A stretch of DNA of 26,474 nucleotides from CADEED01 sp046733635 (lineage in GTDB: Bacteria; Pseudomonadota; Gammaproteobacteria; Steroidobacterales; Steroidobacteraceae), in contig JBKPPO010000049.1 in assembly GCA_046733635.1 (NCBI GenBank), forward strand, positions 1-26,474, given 5' to 3'. How positions within the stretch are numbered: position 1 is the stretch's first letter; the number at the start of each line of letters is the position of its first letter. Made by a program: the position numbers and the translations under genes. The notes under the pieces are model-generated. The model did no database searches and had not been told where the DNA came from. It saw only the letters and a program-made list of their open reading frames with translations. Below are positions 1-9,000 of this stretch, one piece after another.

Positions 1-1036
1 CGGTCACATAGGGCTGCGTGCCCGAGTTCGCGTGCGGAATACGAAGTTCACGCACCGCGGCCAGCAGGCTGCGAGAGATGCTCTCGCCATAGGTCTTGTC
101 CGCGCCATAAAGCACGGCCACGAGTTCTTCGCCACCGTAACGCGCCACGAAATCCAGCGGTCGCCGCCGCGCCGCTTCGCGAAGCGCACTGGATACACGG
201 CGCAGGCAGTCGTCGCCCGCGATGTGGCCGTAGCGGTCGTTGTAACCCTTGAAGTGGTCGATATCGATCATGATCACCGACACCGTCTGGCGATCACGCT
301 GCGCCTGCTGCCAGACGCGCCGGATTTGATCCTCGAACGCCGCGCGATTCAGCAGCGTGGTGAGACCGTCATGTGTGGCCACTTCCGTGAGCTGCCGGTG
401 CTCGAGGAAGGCGGTGCGATACGCGTGTTCCAACGCGTAGGAGCCCACCAGGCCGATGAGATTGGCGACGAACAGCGTGAACAATAGATAGGTGGCCGTG
501 GACCCCGGCATCGGCGATGCCACCGCGGCGATCGACAAGGCCGCGAACACGATGAAGTTGGCGCGCAGGGCTTCGCGGAATCGCAGGCCGATCATGAAAT
601 AGAAGAAGAACGTCACGTTGATGAGGCGCCCGCCCACGAGTGGCACCTCCGCCGCAGGCGAGAACGCCGCCATGATCACGATGCCGATGCCGAACAGCGG
701 CGCGACCACGCCGATGCCGAGGTCGTACCAGCGCGCATAGAAACGCTTGGTCGTGCAGACCAGCATGATGATGACGGCCGGCACGTGCATGCCGAATCGC
801 ACGATGTGGGTGACACGTGCGTGTTCGGCGGAAAGCACGAAGTGATCGAGGACGGAGTAGCCGAGGACGGTGCAGGCCGACAGCCAGATCGCCAGGCGAT
901 TCCAGAGGCGGAGGCGTTCGCGATGATCAGCGCGGAATTCGCTTTCGAGCGGCTCGTCGAAACGCAGGAAACGGAATCCCCTGGCGATGGCGCGCGCCGA
1001 TTCCGTGCTGCTTGCCGATGAGTTTGCGGCCGCCAT
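1..1036 (-). CDS. Membrane-bound diguanylate cyclase (GGDEF), 3' end missing
   Basis: The reading frame is open from an ATG at 1036 to the left edge, so only the first 345 residues are visible. Residues about 47-215 form several hydrophobic segments, a membrane sensor region. A GGDEF domain follows from about residue 222, opening with the usual DGLT motif. The metal-binding Asp is D258 in MIDIDHFK. The signature is GGEEL at 301-305. An RxxD inhibitory site (RPLD, 292-295) lies exactly five residues before it, as in PleD. The family condenses two GTP to cyclic di-GMP at the inner membrane, and the I-site implies product inhibition. The fifth signature residue is Leu instead of the common Phe, which probably does not abolish activity. 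Roughly 40 C-terminal residues should lie outside the window. No strong ribosome binding site precedes the ATG. The input signal is unknown. Confidence 0.9.
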   Translation of the reverse strand, partial: MAAANSSASSTESARAIARGFRFLRFDEPLESEFRADHRERLRLWNRLAIWLSACTVLGYSVLDHFVLSAEHARVTHIVRFGMHVPAVIIMLVCTTKRFYARWYDLGIGVVAPLFGIGIVIMAAFSPAAEVPLVGGRLINVTFFFYFMIGLRFREALRANFIVFAALSIAAVASPMPGSTATYLLFTLFVANLIGLVGSYALEHAYRTAFLEHRQLTEVATHDGLTTLLNRAAFEDQIRRVWQQAQRDRQTVSVIMIDIDHFKGYNDRYGHIAGDDCLRRVSSALREAARRRPLDFVARYGGEELVAVLYGADKTYGESISRSLLAAVRELRIPHANSGTQPYVT

Positions 1037-1088
1037 TCAAGAGCCTGGTCCGTCTCCCTGGAACAGACTGCTTTTTATGTGTTCGGAG

Positions 1089-1108
1089 CGCTCAGCGCAA
1101 GCTGAGCG
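1089..1108. other. Perfect 8-bp hairpin between two minus-strand genes
   Basis: CGCTCAGC and GCTGAGCG form an 8-bp stem around a GCAA loop (plus strand) or TTGC loop (minus strand). It lies in the 77-base gap between the small protein at 1114-1296 and the diguanylate cyclase. Neither strand has a T-run after it, so it is not a classical intrinsic terminator. It may be an RNA-processing or attenuation structure, but this is inference. Confidence 0.45.
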
Positions 1109-1113
1109 AGGAA

Positions 1114-1296
1114 TCACGCCGGCTTGGATCGATCGTGCTGGGTGGGCGTCTTGACGCGCGTGCGCCAGACTTCCGCGGGGCTCCACGCCTTCGTGCGGAC
1201 CGTGTCCACATCGCGCGACGAGATGCCGTCTTCGTTAGCCGCTTTCGCTACCGCCAACTCGAGCAGCGAGTGCTCGGTCTGATTCTTGGTTTTCAT
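1114..1296 (-). CDS. Small hypothetical protein, 60 aa
   Basis: I do not recognise this protein. It is hydrophilic, has no signal peptide or membrane segment, begins MKTKNQTEHSLLELAVAK and ends in a basic tail. The case that it is real rests on translation signals: an AGGGA ribosome binding site sits six bases before the ATG at 1296. A near-consensus -10 box (TAGAAT, minus strand, 1348-1343) lies about 45 bases upstream. It lies between gshA and the diguanylate cyclase on the same strand, 131 bases after gshA. It could be a small regulatory protein, or a chance frame with a lucky binding site. No larger overlapping frame in this interval looks more plausible. Confidence 0.5.
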   Translation of the reverse strand: MKTKNQTEHSLLELAVAKAANEDGISSRDVDTVRTKAWSPAEVWRTRVKTPTQHDRSKPA

Positions 1297-1342
1297 ACTC
1301 GATCCCTGAACCGTTTGGACCCTTGGGGTCTTCTGGTCGGGG

Positions 1343-1348
1343 ATTCTA
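1343..1348 (-). promoter_or_regulatory. Possible -10 box for the small protein
   Basis: TAGAAT on the minus strand matches the -10 consensus at five of six positions and would leave a leader of about 40 bases carrying the AGGGA binding site. No -35 box is seen at the proper distance. A perfect TTGACA at 1403-1398 is too far away to be its partner. Confidence 0.3.
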
Positions 1349-1362
1349 GTACGCCGATTGTT

Positions 1363-1394
1363 AAAAAATAGCGTCCGAGAACGAAAGTTTCTGG
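1363..1394 (-). terminator. Weak candidate terminator after gshA
   Basis: Read on the minus strand, an imperfect short hairpin with two bulges (1394-1375) is followed six bases later by TTTTTT (1368-1363). It lies 34 bases past the gshA stop. The stem is weak and the T-run is displaced, so this is only a candidate. Confidence 0.3.
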
Positions 1395-1427
1395 ATATGT
1401 CAATACCTAGACGCGCGTCACAGTTTT

Positions 1428-3020
1428 CTAGGGCGCCGCGTACTCCGACAAATACTGTTCAAAACCCAGTCTATCGGCGGCCTCGATCGAGGCCTGGGCC
1501 TTCAGCGACTCTTCGGCCGCGGCGCGGAATTCGGTCTGTCGCTCGACGTTGGGCGGATAGAGCGCGGTGAAATATTCCTTGTGCAACCGCGACATGCGCA
1601 GCGCCAGGTCGAAGAACGACTCGCCCGTGGATTCCAGCTCCCGAAGCATGCGCGCCGAGGGCGTGCGGTCCACGTCCTGGATCTTCGCGGCCTGGACGGC
1701 GAGCGCGGCCTGATAGGGCCGCACGCGGTCGCCGCGATCGAGGATCTCCGCGATGCCCTGCATGGAGTCGACGAGTTCGCGCGCCCAGGCGTTCATGGAC
1801 ACGGCGCGGCCATCCCGCTGCAGCGTGAGTCCGGGCTCGCGGCCGCGCCGCGCCACGGTCACGTGGTTCGCATCGAGCACCTCGTGTTCCCAGGTGGCGA
1901 TCGGCGGCGAGTCCTTCATCAGACACATCGCGAGGAACACCTCGAGGAAGCGCAGCTTGTTCTGGTTGACGCCCACCGGATCGAAGGCGCTGACGTCGAG
2001 CGCGCGCACTTCGACGTATTCGACGCCGCCGCGCAGCAAGGCCTTGGTGGGACGTTCGCCCGAGCGCGCCACGCGCTTCGGGCGGATGAAGCTGTAGTAC
2101 TCGTTTTCGATCTGCAGGATGTTGGCGTTGAGCTGGCGCCACTCGCCGTCCACGTTCACGCCCAACTCTTCGTAGGGCGGATGCGGCGTGGTGATGGCCC
2201 GCGACAGATCGCGAACGTATTCCTCGAGACTGTTCACCGACACCGAGAGACCGGCCTGGTTGCGGTTCCGGTAGCCGATATCGCTCATGCGGAGCGAGGT
2301 GGCGTAGGGCTCATAAGAAGTGTCTTTCGAGAGCCGCGGCAAGGTGACGTTGCGCCCGCGCAGGAAGGAATTGCAGACCACGGGCGAGACACCGAACAGG
2401 TACAGCACCAGCCAGCCGTGCCGGCGGTAATTGCGCAGCAGGTGGAAATAGCGGTCGGAGATGAAATCCTGCCCGCGCACGCGCGACTGCATGAGCTCGG
2501 CCCAGGGATCCCACATCGTGGCGGGGAAGGAGTAGTTGTAATGCACGCCCGAGATGGCCTGCATCATCCGGCCGTACCGGTTCGAGAGACCGTTGCGATA
2601 CGCGGTCTTCATGCGGCCGATGTTGGACTTGCCGAATTGCGCGATCGGGATGTCTTCGTCGCTATCGATGCGCGACGGCATGGACGTGGCCCAGAGCAGC
2701 TCGTCGCCCATGTGTTGATAGACGAACTGGTGCAGGTCCAGCAGGTACTGCAGCAGCTCCCAGCTCGTGTTGAACGTGGGCGAGACCAGCTCGATCAACG
2801 CCTCGGAGAAATCCGTGGTGATGTTGTCGTTGGTGAGCGCGCTCCCGAGTGCACGCGGATGCGGCGTGCGGGCGATGCGTCCCTCGGGCGTGACTCGCAG
2901 GGACTCCTTTTCAACGCCCTTGCGACCGCCCTGGATGATCTGCGGCTCGCCGCTGTTGATCAGCGCCGCGAGAGTCTGTTCGAACTTCCGGTCGATGGCG
3001 GCACTCATGGGGGCCGGCAT
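1428..3020 (-). CDS. gshA: Glutamate-cysteine ligase
   Basis: This 530-residue enzyme matches the length and layout of the E. coli-type GshA (about 518 residues). It joins L-glutamate and L-cysteine with ATP to gamma-glutamylcysteine in the cytoplasm, the first and usually limiting step of glutathione synthesis. GVEKESLRV (35-43) and DFSEALIELVSP (70-81) are the conserved nucleotide/glutamate-site blocks of this family, and the family fold runs to about residue 390. Two starts are possible, ATG at 3020 and an in-frame ATG at 3008; neither has a strong ribosome binding site, and the upstream one is used here. The gene is divergent from the DUF2845 gene with 101 bases between them. No gshB is in the window. 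The type I family, not the plant/alphaproteobacterial type, supports a gammaproteobacterial host. Confidence 0.95.
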   Translation of the reverse strand: MPAPMSAAIDRKFEQTLAALINSGEPQIIQGGRKGVEKESLRVTPEGRIARTPHPRALGSALTNDNITTDFSEALIELVSPTFNTSWELLQYLLDLHQFVYQHMGDELLWATSMPSRIDSDEDIPIAQFGKSNIGRMKTAYRNGLSNRYGRMMQAISGVHYNYSFPATMWDPWAELMQSRVRGQDFISDRYFHLLRNYRRHGWLVLYLFGVSPVVCNSFLRGRNVTLPRLSKDTSYEPYATSLRMSDIGYRNRNQAGLSVSVNSLEEYVRDLSRAITTPHPPYEELGVNVDGEWRQLNANILQIENEYYSFIRPKRVARSGERPTKALLRGGVEYVEVRALDVSAFDPVGVNQNKLRFLEVFLAMCLMKDSPPIATWEHEVLDANHVTVARRGREPGLTLQRDGRAVSMNAWARELVDSMQGIAEILDRGDRVRPYQAALAVQAAKIQDVDRTPSARMLRELESTGESFFDLALRMSRLHKEYFTALYPPNVERQTEFRAAAEESLKAQASIEAADRLGFEQYLSEYAAP

Positions 3021-3086
3021 CTTGCCGGGACGGCGCTGGAATGTGCAATCAGTCTAATGAGGGAGTGGTTAAGGAAAGCTGGTTCA

Positions 3087-3122
3087 TTGCCGGTTAAGGC
3101 AGATCGGCCTATGTTGGCTCCA
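3087..3122 (+). promoter_or_regulatory. Promoter predicted to give a leaderless DUF2845 mRNA
   Basis: TTGCCG (3087-3092) and TATGTT (3110-3115) are separated by exactly 17 bases, and six more bases lead to the ATG at 3122. Transcription starting at the usual distance would begin on the A of the ATG. No Shine-Dalgarno sequence precedes this gene, which agrees. The same spacing recurs at 13108 and 26393. Confidence 0.6.
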
Positions 3123-3457
3123 TGAAGCGTTTCGCCGCCGTTTTACTGCTCGGCCTGCTGGCCTCGTCGCCGGCGTTCGCGTTCCGTTGCGGCAGCAAGA
3201 TCATCACCGAGGGCGCCACACGTTCCGAGGTGCTCACCAAGTGCGGCGAGCCGGCCGACCGGGTCACGCAGAAGAGCGTGCTTCGCCGGCCGGTCATCTG
3301 GACGCACGGCCGGCCGTACTACATCGGCGAGGATTTCATCGAGGTGCCGGTGGAGAGCTGGGTCTACAACCTGGGTCCCAACAAACTCATGCGGCGGGTG
3401 CGGTTCGAGGGCGGCGTGGTCGTCGAGATCGAGACGCTCGGCTACGGCTACCACTGA
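3122..3457 (+). CDS. DUF2845 family secreted protein
   Basis: A 111-residue protein with a clear Sec signal peptide: MKR, a hydrophobic core, then SPAFA with predicted cleavage after A20. The mature part begins FRCGSKII and shows the DUF2845 pattern, including TRSEVLTKCGEP at 33-44. Cysteines 23 and 41 could form a disulfide in the periplasm. The family is small, widespread in Proteobacteria and without an assigned function; I infer only a periplasmic location. It probably has its own promoter overlapping the region divergent from gshA, and it is convergent with the DUF885 gene downstream. Confidence 0.85.
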   Translation: MKRFAAVLLLGLLASSPAFAFRCGSKIITEGATRSEVLTKCGEPADRVTQKSVLRRPVIWTHGRPYYIGEDFIEVPVESWVYNLGPNKLMRRVRFEGGVVVEIETLGYGYH

Positions 3458-3458
3458 A

Positions 3459-3497
3459 TGGGGTCACTCCCCATTTGCTAGCAAAGGGGTCAGACCT
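3459..3497. repeat. Compact palindromic element between convergent genes
   Basis: The gap between the DUF2845 stop and the DUF885 stop is almost filled by repeats. GGGGTCA occurs twice in direct orientation (3460 and 3486). CCCC-A-TTTGC-TA-GCAAA-GGGG folds into a nine-pair stem with one bulge (3469-3489). GGGGTCACTCCCC is an alternative hairpin. The inner TTTGCTAGCAAA is a perfect palindrome. This resembles REP-like dispersed elements seen between genes in gammaproteobacteria; copy number cannot be judged from one window. Confidence 0.5.
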
Positions 3498-3511
3498 CGT
3501 TCGGGCGCCCC

Positions 3512-5287
3512 CTACTTTTTCGACGCTATCCACCGATCGATCTTCGCCGTCAGCACGTCCATGGGCAGCGCGCCATCGCGCAGCACCTGGCTGTGGAATT
3601 CGCGCACGTCGAACGCCGCACCCAGCTGCTCCTCGGCCTTGGCTCGCAACGCGCTGATGTGTATCTGCCCGAGCTTGTAGCCCAGCGCCTGGCCCGGCCA
3701 AACGATGTAACGCTCCACCTCGGCGGTGACGTCGCTCTCGGCCAGCGAAGAGTTGTCGAGCATGTACTGGATGGCCTGCTCGCGCGTCCAGCCTTTGGCA
3801 TGCAGACCCGTGTCCACCACGAGACGCATGGCGCGCAGCATCTCGTCCGAGAGGCGGCCATACCATTGATAGGGATCGGTGAAGACTCCCAGCTCCTTGC
3901 CGATCGATTCCGCGTACAGCGCCCAGCCTTCGGCGTAAGACGTGTAGTTGTTGAAGCGGCGGAAACGCGGCAGCTCCGTGAGCTCCTGCTGGATCGCGAT
4001 CTGGAAGTGATGGCCCGGGGCGGCTTCGTGCAGCGACAACGTCTCGATGCCGAAATTCGGCTGCGCCTTGAGATTGTGAGTGTTGATGTAGAAGATGCCC
4101 GGCCGCTTGCCGTCCGCGGAGGGCGCCTGATACGACGCGCCGGCCGCCGACGCCGCGCGGAAGGGCTCGACGGCGCGGATCTCGTAGTCGGCCTCGGGAA
4201 AGTCGGAGAACAGCTTCGGCAGCAGCTCGTCGATCCGGTGCTTCACGTCGCGATAGGCCTCGATGAGATCGGCTTCGCGCGTGAAATAGAACTTCGGATC
4301 CTCTTCCAGGTGCTTGAAGAACGCGTCCAGATCGCCCTGGAAGCCGACGCGCTCCTTCACCGCCAGCATCTCGCCCCGGATGCGCGCGACCTCCGATAGC
4401 CCCAACTGATGCACTTCGTCGGGCGAAACGTTCATCGTCGTGGAGTCGCGCACGCGCCAGCGATACCAGGCCGCGCCTTCCGAGAGGTCCGACCAGCCGA
4501 CGGTCGTGCGCGCGGCCGGTAGATAGTCGCGCTCGAGGAAGTCCGCGAGCTTCCGGTAGGCGGGCAGCACTTCTCCGCTGAGCGCCGCGCGATACTCGGC
4601 GATGATCCGCTGCTGGTCCTTCGCGGAGATCTGCTTCGGCATGGCGTCGAGCGGCGCCCAGAAGATGTTCTGCTCCAGCTTCGCGCTCACGATATCGCGC
4701 AACTGCGGCACGGCCTTGGCCATGGCGGGACGAGGCACCGTGACGCCGCGCGACATGCCTTCGCGCATCAGCGCGATGGCGCCGTCCACCCAGCGCGGGA
4801 ATTCGCGCGCACGTTTGAGGAAGCGGTCGTAATCCTCCGCCGTTGTGAACGGCTGCGGGCCCGTGCCGGAGCCATACACCGCGAGGTCCATGGGCAGCCC
4901 GATCATCTGGTTGAACGGCATGAGCTGCTCGGGGAAACGCTGCCCCTCCAGCGCCAGCTCGCGCTCGGAAATGAAGATCTCGTAGGTCAGCCGCGCCGAT
5001 GCGGACAATCCCGCGGGGTCGATCTTGCGCGCGCGATCCAGGAACGCGCGTTGCAGACCCAGCGCCTTCTCGCGGAATCCCGGGCTCGTGGTTTCATCGA
5101 GGCGGTCGTCATAACGATCGTCGCCGATGGCCGTGGCGCTCATGGGCAGGAGTTCGAGCTGGCTCTCGAAGTATTCCTCCACGAGGGCGTTCAGCGCGGT
5201 ATCGGCGGGACGGGGCATGTGAGTGGCGCAGGCGGTCATGAGGGCAGTGGCCAGAACGACGGAGACGAGGGTGAGGCGATGGGTCAT
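3512..5287 (-). CDS. DUF885 family lipoprotein, putative metallopeptidase-like enzyme
   Basis: A 591-residue protein with a lipoprotein signal (lipobox LMTAC, lipidated Cys20), so probably anchored to the outer or inner membrane facing the periplasm. It matches DUF885 over its length: LELLPMSATAIGDDRYDD near the N-terminus, HEAAPGHHF with H420, E421, H426 and H427 in the centre, and the conserved C-terminal stretch around VERYIVWPGQALGYKLGQ. The HE...HH arrangement resembles a zinc-binding site, and the family is often described as peptidase-like, but no substrate is established. The ATG at 5287 is chosen because the signal peptide begins there. The gene is convergent with the DUF2845 gene and divergent from the response regulator. 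Confidence 0.88.
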   Translation of the reverse strand: MTHRLTLVSVVLATALMTACATHMPRPADTALNALVEEYFESQLELLPMSATAIGDDRYDDRLDETTSPGFREKALGLQRAFLDRARKIDPAGLSASARLTYEIFISERELALEGQRFPEQLMPFNQMIGLPMDLAVYGSGTGPQPFTTAEDYDRFLKRAREFPRWVDGAIALMREGMSRGVTVPRPAMAKAVPQLRDIVSAKLEQNIFWAPLDAMPKQISAKDQQRIIAEYRAALSGEVLPAYRKLADFLERDYLPAARTTVGWSDLSEGAAWYRWRVRDSTTMNVSPDEVHQLGLSEVARIRGEMLAVKERVGFQGDLDAFFKHLEEDPKFYFTREADLIEAYRDVKHRIDELLPKLFSDFPEADYEIRAVEPFRAASAAGASYQAPSADGKRPGIFYINTHNLKAQPNFGIETLSLHEAAPGHHFQIAIQQELTELPRFRRFNNYTSYAEGWALYAESIGKELGVFTDPYQWYGRLSDEMLRAMRLVVDTGLHAKGWTREQAIQYMLDNSSLAESDVTAEVERYIVWPGQALGYKLGQIHISALRAKAEEQLGAAFDVREFHSQVLRDGALPMDVLTAKIDRWIASKK

Positions 5288-5373
5288 ACGACCATCGTAG
5301 CAGTCGATCTCCCTCCAGCGGACTCGGGGCGGCGCTGAATCACGTCCGTTCGGGTTACCATCCGGCGCCTACC

Positions 5374-6039
5374 ATGCCGCAACAAATCATCATCGCGGAT
5401 GACCACCCGCTGTTTCGCGAGGCGCTCAAGCTCGCGTTGGGTCAGGTCCTGCCAGGCGCCACCGCGCACGAGGTGGATTCCATGGACACCCTGCTGGCTG
5501 CGCTCAACGCGCATCCGGATACGGATCTGCTGGTCCTCGACCTGCACATGCCGGGCGCCTATGGATTCTCCGCGTTGATCCAGGCGCGCGCGCATTTTCC
5601 CGCGGTGCCCGTGGTCGTGGTCTCGGGTCGAGAGGATCAATCCATTCCGGAGCGCACGTTGCAGCACGGCGCGGCGGCCTTCGTGCCGAAGTCCGCGCCC
5701 GTGAGCACGATCATCGAGGCGCTCAAGACCGTCATCGCGGGTGGCGTGTGGCGCACCGCCGCCCCCGCCACCAACGGGCCGCTCGGCGCCGACGAAGCCG
5801 ACGCCGCCCGGCGCGTGGCCAAACTCACGCCGCAGCAATTCCGCGTGTTGACGATGTTGTGCTCGGGCATGCCTAACAAACAGATCGCCGCGCAACTCGG
5901 CGTGTCCGAGGCGACGGTCAAGGCGCACATGACCGCGGTCATGGAGAAGCTGGGCGCGGCCAACCGCACGCAGGTGGTGCTGCTCGCGCAGCGCCTGGCG
6001 CTGCATCAGCTCGCGTCGCCGGCCGACGAACCCGGCTGA
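5374..6039 (+). CDS. crbR: LuxR-type response regulator, CrbR/ErdR-like
   Basis: A 221-residue two-domain regulator. The receiver domain (about 3-120) has the acidic pair D9-D10, phospho-acceptor D56, S84 and K106. A short linker leads to a LuxR/NarL helix-turn-helix (about 150-210, LTPQQFRVLTML...GVSEATVKAHM). The receiver, with IIIADDHPLFREALK and LDLHMPGAYGFSALI, strongly resembles CrbR of Vibrio and ErdR of Pseudomonas. Those act with an SLC5-fused kinase to switch on acetate use through acs; the ligand and target here are inferred. Only five to six bases separate the probable transcription start from the ATG if TACCAT (5356-5361) is the -10 box. The gene is convergent with the kinase and overlaps its 3' end by 34 bases. 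Confidence 0.88.
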   Translation: MPQQIIIADDHPLFREALKLALGQVLPGATAHEVDSMDTLLAALNAHPDTDLLVLDLHMPGAYGFSALIQARAHFPAVPVVVVSGREDQSIPERTLQHGAAAFVPKSAPVSTIIEALKTVIAGGVWRTAAPATNGPLGADEADAARRVAKLTPQQFRVLTMLCSGMPNKQIAAQLGVSEATVKAHMTAVMEKLGAANRTQVVLLAQRLALHQLASPADEPG

Positions 6040-9000
6040 TCCGCGCGCGCGACCAGCGCTGACACCAGCGCGCGCAATGCCGCCGGCTTCACCGGCTTGC
6101 GCAACACCGGAATTCCCAGCGCTTCCGCCCGTTCGACCACGGCTTCCGTGGCGCCCGCGGTCAGCAACGCGCCCGCGCGCGGCGCGTTCGGCTGTCGCGA
6201 CTTCAGCAGTCTTTCGAGCAGATCGAGGCCCGCGGGCCGGCTCTGCAGGTGGAAATCCGCGAGCAGTACATCCACGCGCTGCTGACGAATGAGCTCCTCC
6301 ACGTCCTCGGGCGAGGATGCGGTGAACACGGTGTAGCCCCAGGTATTCAGCAGTTCACGCAACGCTTCGAGCGTGGCGGCGTCGTCCTCCACGCAGAGGA
6401 TGCGCGCGGTGGATTGCTCGGCGAGCGGCGGCGCGAGATTCGGCGCGGGCATCGCAGGCAGCGTCGCGACCAGATCCGGCGCGCGCGCGACACGTACACC
6501 GAACACGCTGCCATGGCCGGTGACCGAACGAAGCGTGAGTTCCGCGCCGACGATCACGCTGATGCGCTCGCAGATCGAGAGGCCGAGGCCCAAGCCCTTC
6601 TCCCCCCAGGGCGACTGGCGGTCGAGACGCTGGAATTCCTCGAAGATGGTCCGGCTGTTCTCGGGAGGGATGCCGGGGCCGGTGTCGATGACCTGCACCT
6701 CGACCAGCCCGTTCGCGCGGCGCCGGCAGCCTAACAACACCGTACCGGCCGGCGTGTAACGCAATGCGTTGCTGATGAAGTTCTGCAGGATCCGGCGAAG
6801 GAGGTGTTGATCCGATCGCACGCGCATGCCTGTCGGCAACACGCGGAGCTCCAGTCCCCGCGATGCGGCGAGTGGCGCGAACTGCTCCTGCAGCGAATTG
6901 AGCAGATCCACGATGCAGAACTCGCTGATGTCGGCGCGCACGCCGCCCGCCTCGAGCCGCGAGATGTCCAGCAGGCCCTCCAGCAGCTCTCCCGCCGCCG
7001 CGAGAGAGTTGTCGACGCGTTCGGCGAGATTCGCGAGCTCCGGATCCGAAACCGCGCGCCCGCGCAACGCCGCGTTGAACAGGCGCGCAGCGCCCAGCGG
7101 TTGCAGCAGGTCGTGACTGGCCGCGACCACGAAACGCGTCTTGGATTGATTGGCCTGCTCCGCCATCGCACTGGCGCGCGCGAGCTGACGCGTGCGTTCG
7201 GCAACGCGTTGCTCCAGCGTTTCGTTGACCTCGCGCAGGCTCTGTTCGGTGAGCTTGTGTTTGGTGACGTCGTCGAACGTCGTGACGAAACCACGGTCCG
7301 GCAGCGGCTGTCCGCGCAATTCGATGACGCGCCCGTCAGGTCTGCGTCGTTCGGAGAAATGCGCCGATCCCGAACGCATGTAGCCCAGCCGCTTGCGAAC
7401 GTGGTCTTCCGGATCTCCGGGGCCGCACCAGCCGCGCAACGCGTTGTACCGGATCAGATCCGCCACGGGCCTGCCGGCCTGTACCAGCGAAGCCGGGTAT
7501 TCGAACAGGTCGATGTAGCGCTGGTTCCACGCGACGAGTTTCATCTCCTCGTTCACCACGCAGACGCCCTGCGGCAGGTTGTCCATCATGGTCTCGAGCA
7601 GTTCGCGATTGAAACGCAGGCGGCGCGAAGCTTCGTCGAACAGCGTGACGATCTCGTTGAGGTTCATGCCCGCGCCGCGCAGCGCACTCGTGAGCACGAG
7701 CCGCGCCGACGAGGCGCCCAGCGCGCCGGAGAGATCGCGCTCGAGCGCGTGCAACAGCGCGAAGTCCGCGCGTTCGTCGGCGAACACATGCCGTTTGAGC
7801 TGGCGTGAGCGCCGCTCGAGCAGACGCCGGGCAGCCCGCGCACCCAACAACCTCTCCGCGAGCACCAGTAGATCTCCGACCGTGGCGCCGTTCGGCAATT
7901 GCCGGGCGCCACGCACCACGGCGAGTTCATCGCGCGGCGGCAGGCCCGTGCCCCGGAGCCGTTCGACGATCGCCGGCCGGAAGCGCAGCGAGAGCGCCAC
8001 CATCACCAGCACATTCCCCGCGAGCGACCAGAACACCCCTTGCGCGAGGAAATCCGGCAGCGGGATGCCGAAGAGGTTCGACGGCGCGAGCCAGTCGATG
8101 CCGAACGGACCCTTGGCAAGCCACGCCGGCGACACGCCGTCCTGCGACAAGACCGACGGGAACAGCAGCGTGTACAGCCACAACACGAAGCCGGTGAACA
8201 ATCCGCCTGCCACGCCGGCTCGGCTCGCGCCCGGCCAATACACGGCGGCGAGCATGGGCGGTCCGAACTGCGCCACCGCCGCGAGCGCCAGGCCACCGAT
8301 CGCCGCGAGGCTCGGCGCATTCGGCGTCAGGCGGAAGAATCCGTACGCGCCCAACAGGACGCCCAGGATCGCGATTCGCCGCACCCACAGGATGAACGAC
8401 GGCGAGGTGGCGATGCCGCCGATGGCGGCGAACCGCGTGCGCCAGAGCAGCGGCAGCACGAGGTCGTTGCTGATCATCGTGGACAACGCGACGCTCGCCA
8501 CGATCACCATGCCCGTGGCCGCGGCGAAGCCGCCGAGATACGCCAGCAGTGCGAGCCAATGCTGTCCGTGCGACATCGGCAGCAACAACACGAGCGAGTC
8601 CGCCTGCGGCACATTGCTGAGATCGAGGAGCAAGGGCGCGGTGGCAGCGACGATGGGTATCACGACGAGGCTCAGGATCACGAGATAGCCACCGAACCAC
8701 CAGCGCGCGGTGCGCACGTCGGCGACGTCCGCGCACTCCACGACACCCACGTGGAACTGGCGCGGCAGGCAGAAGAACGCGAACAGGGTGATCAACACCT
8801 GCGCGAGGAACATCGACGGCTGACTGAATTCGGAAGCGAGCGTCGACGTGGTCTCGATGAGCGGCGCAGTTCCATCGAGCGTGGTCAGCGCGAACACGCC
8901 CACCGCGACCAGCGCCAGCAACTTGAAGACCGACTCGGCCGCGATCGCCACGACCATACCGGGATGATGTTCGGCGGCGTCGATGACGCGGGTGCCGTAC

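Noticed and set aside
1398..1403. Perfect TTGACA on the minus strand before the small protein
   Set aside because: No -10 box lies 16-18 bases downstream; at 17 bases the sequence is TCTCGG.
1581..3125. Long plus-strand reading frame antisense to gshA
   Set aside because: High-GC shadow frame rich in Arg/His/Ala with no recognisable domain; gshA on the other strand is unambiguous.
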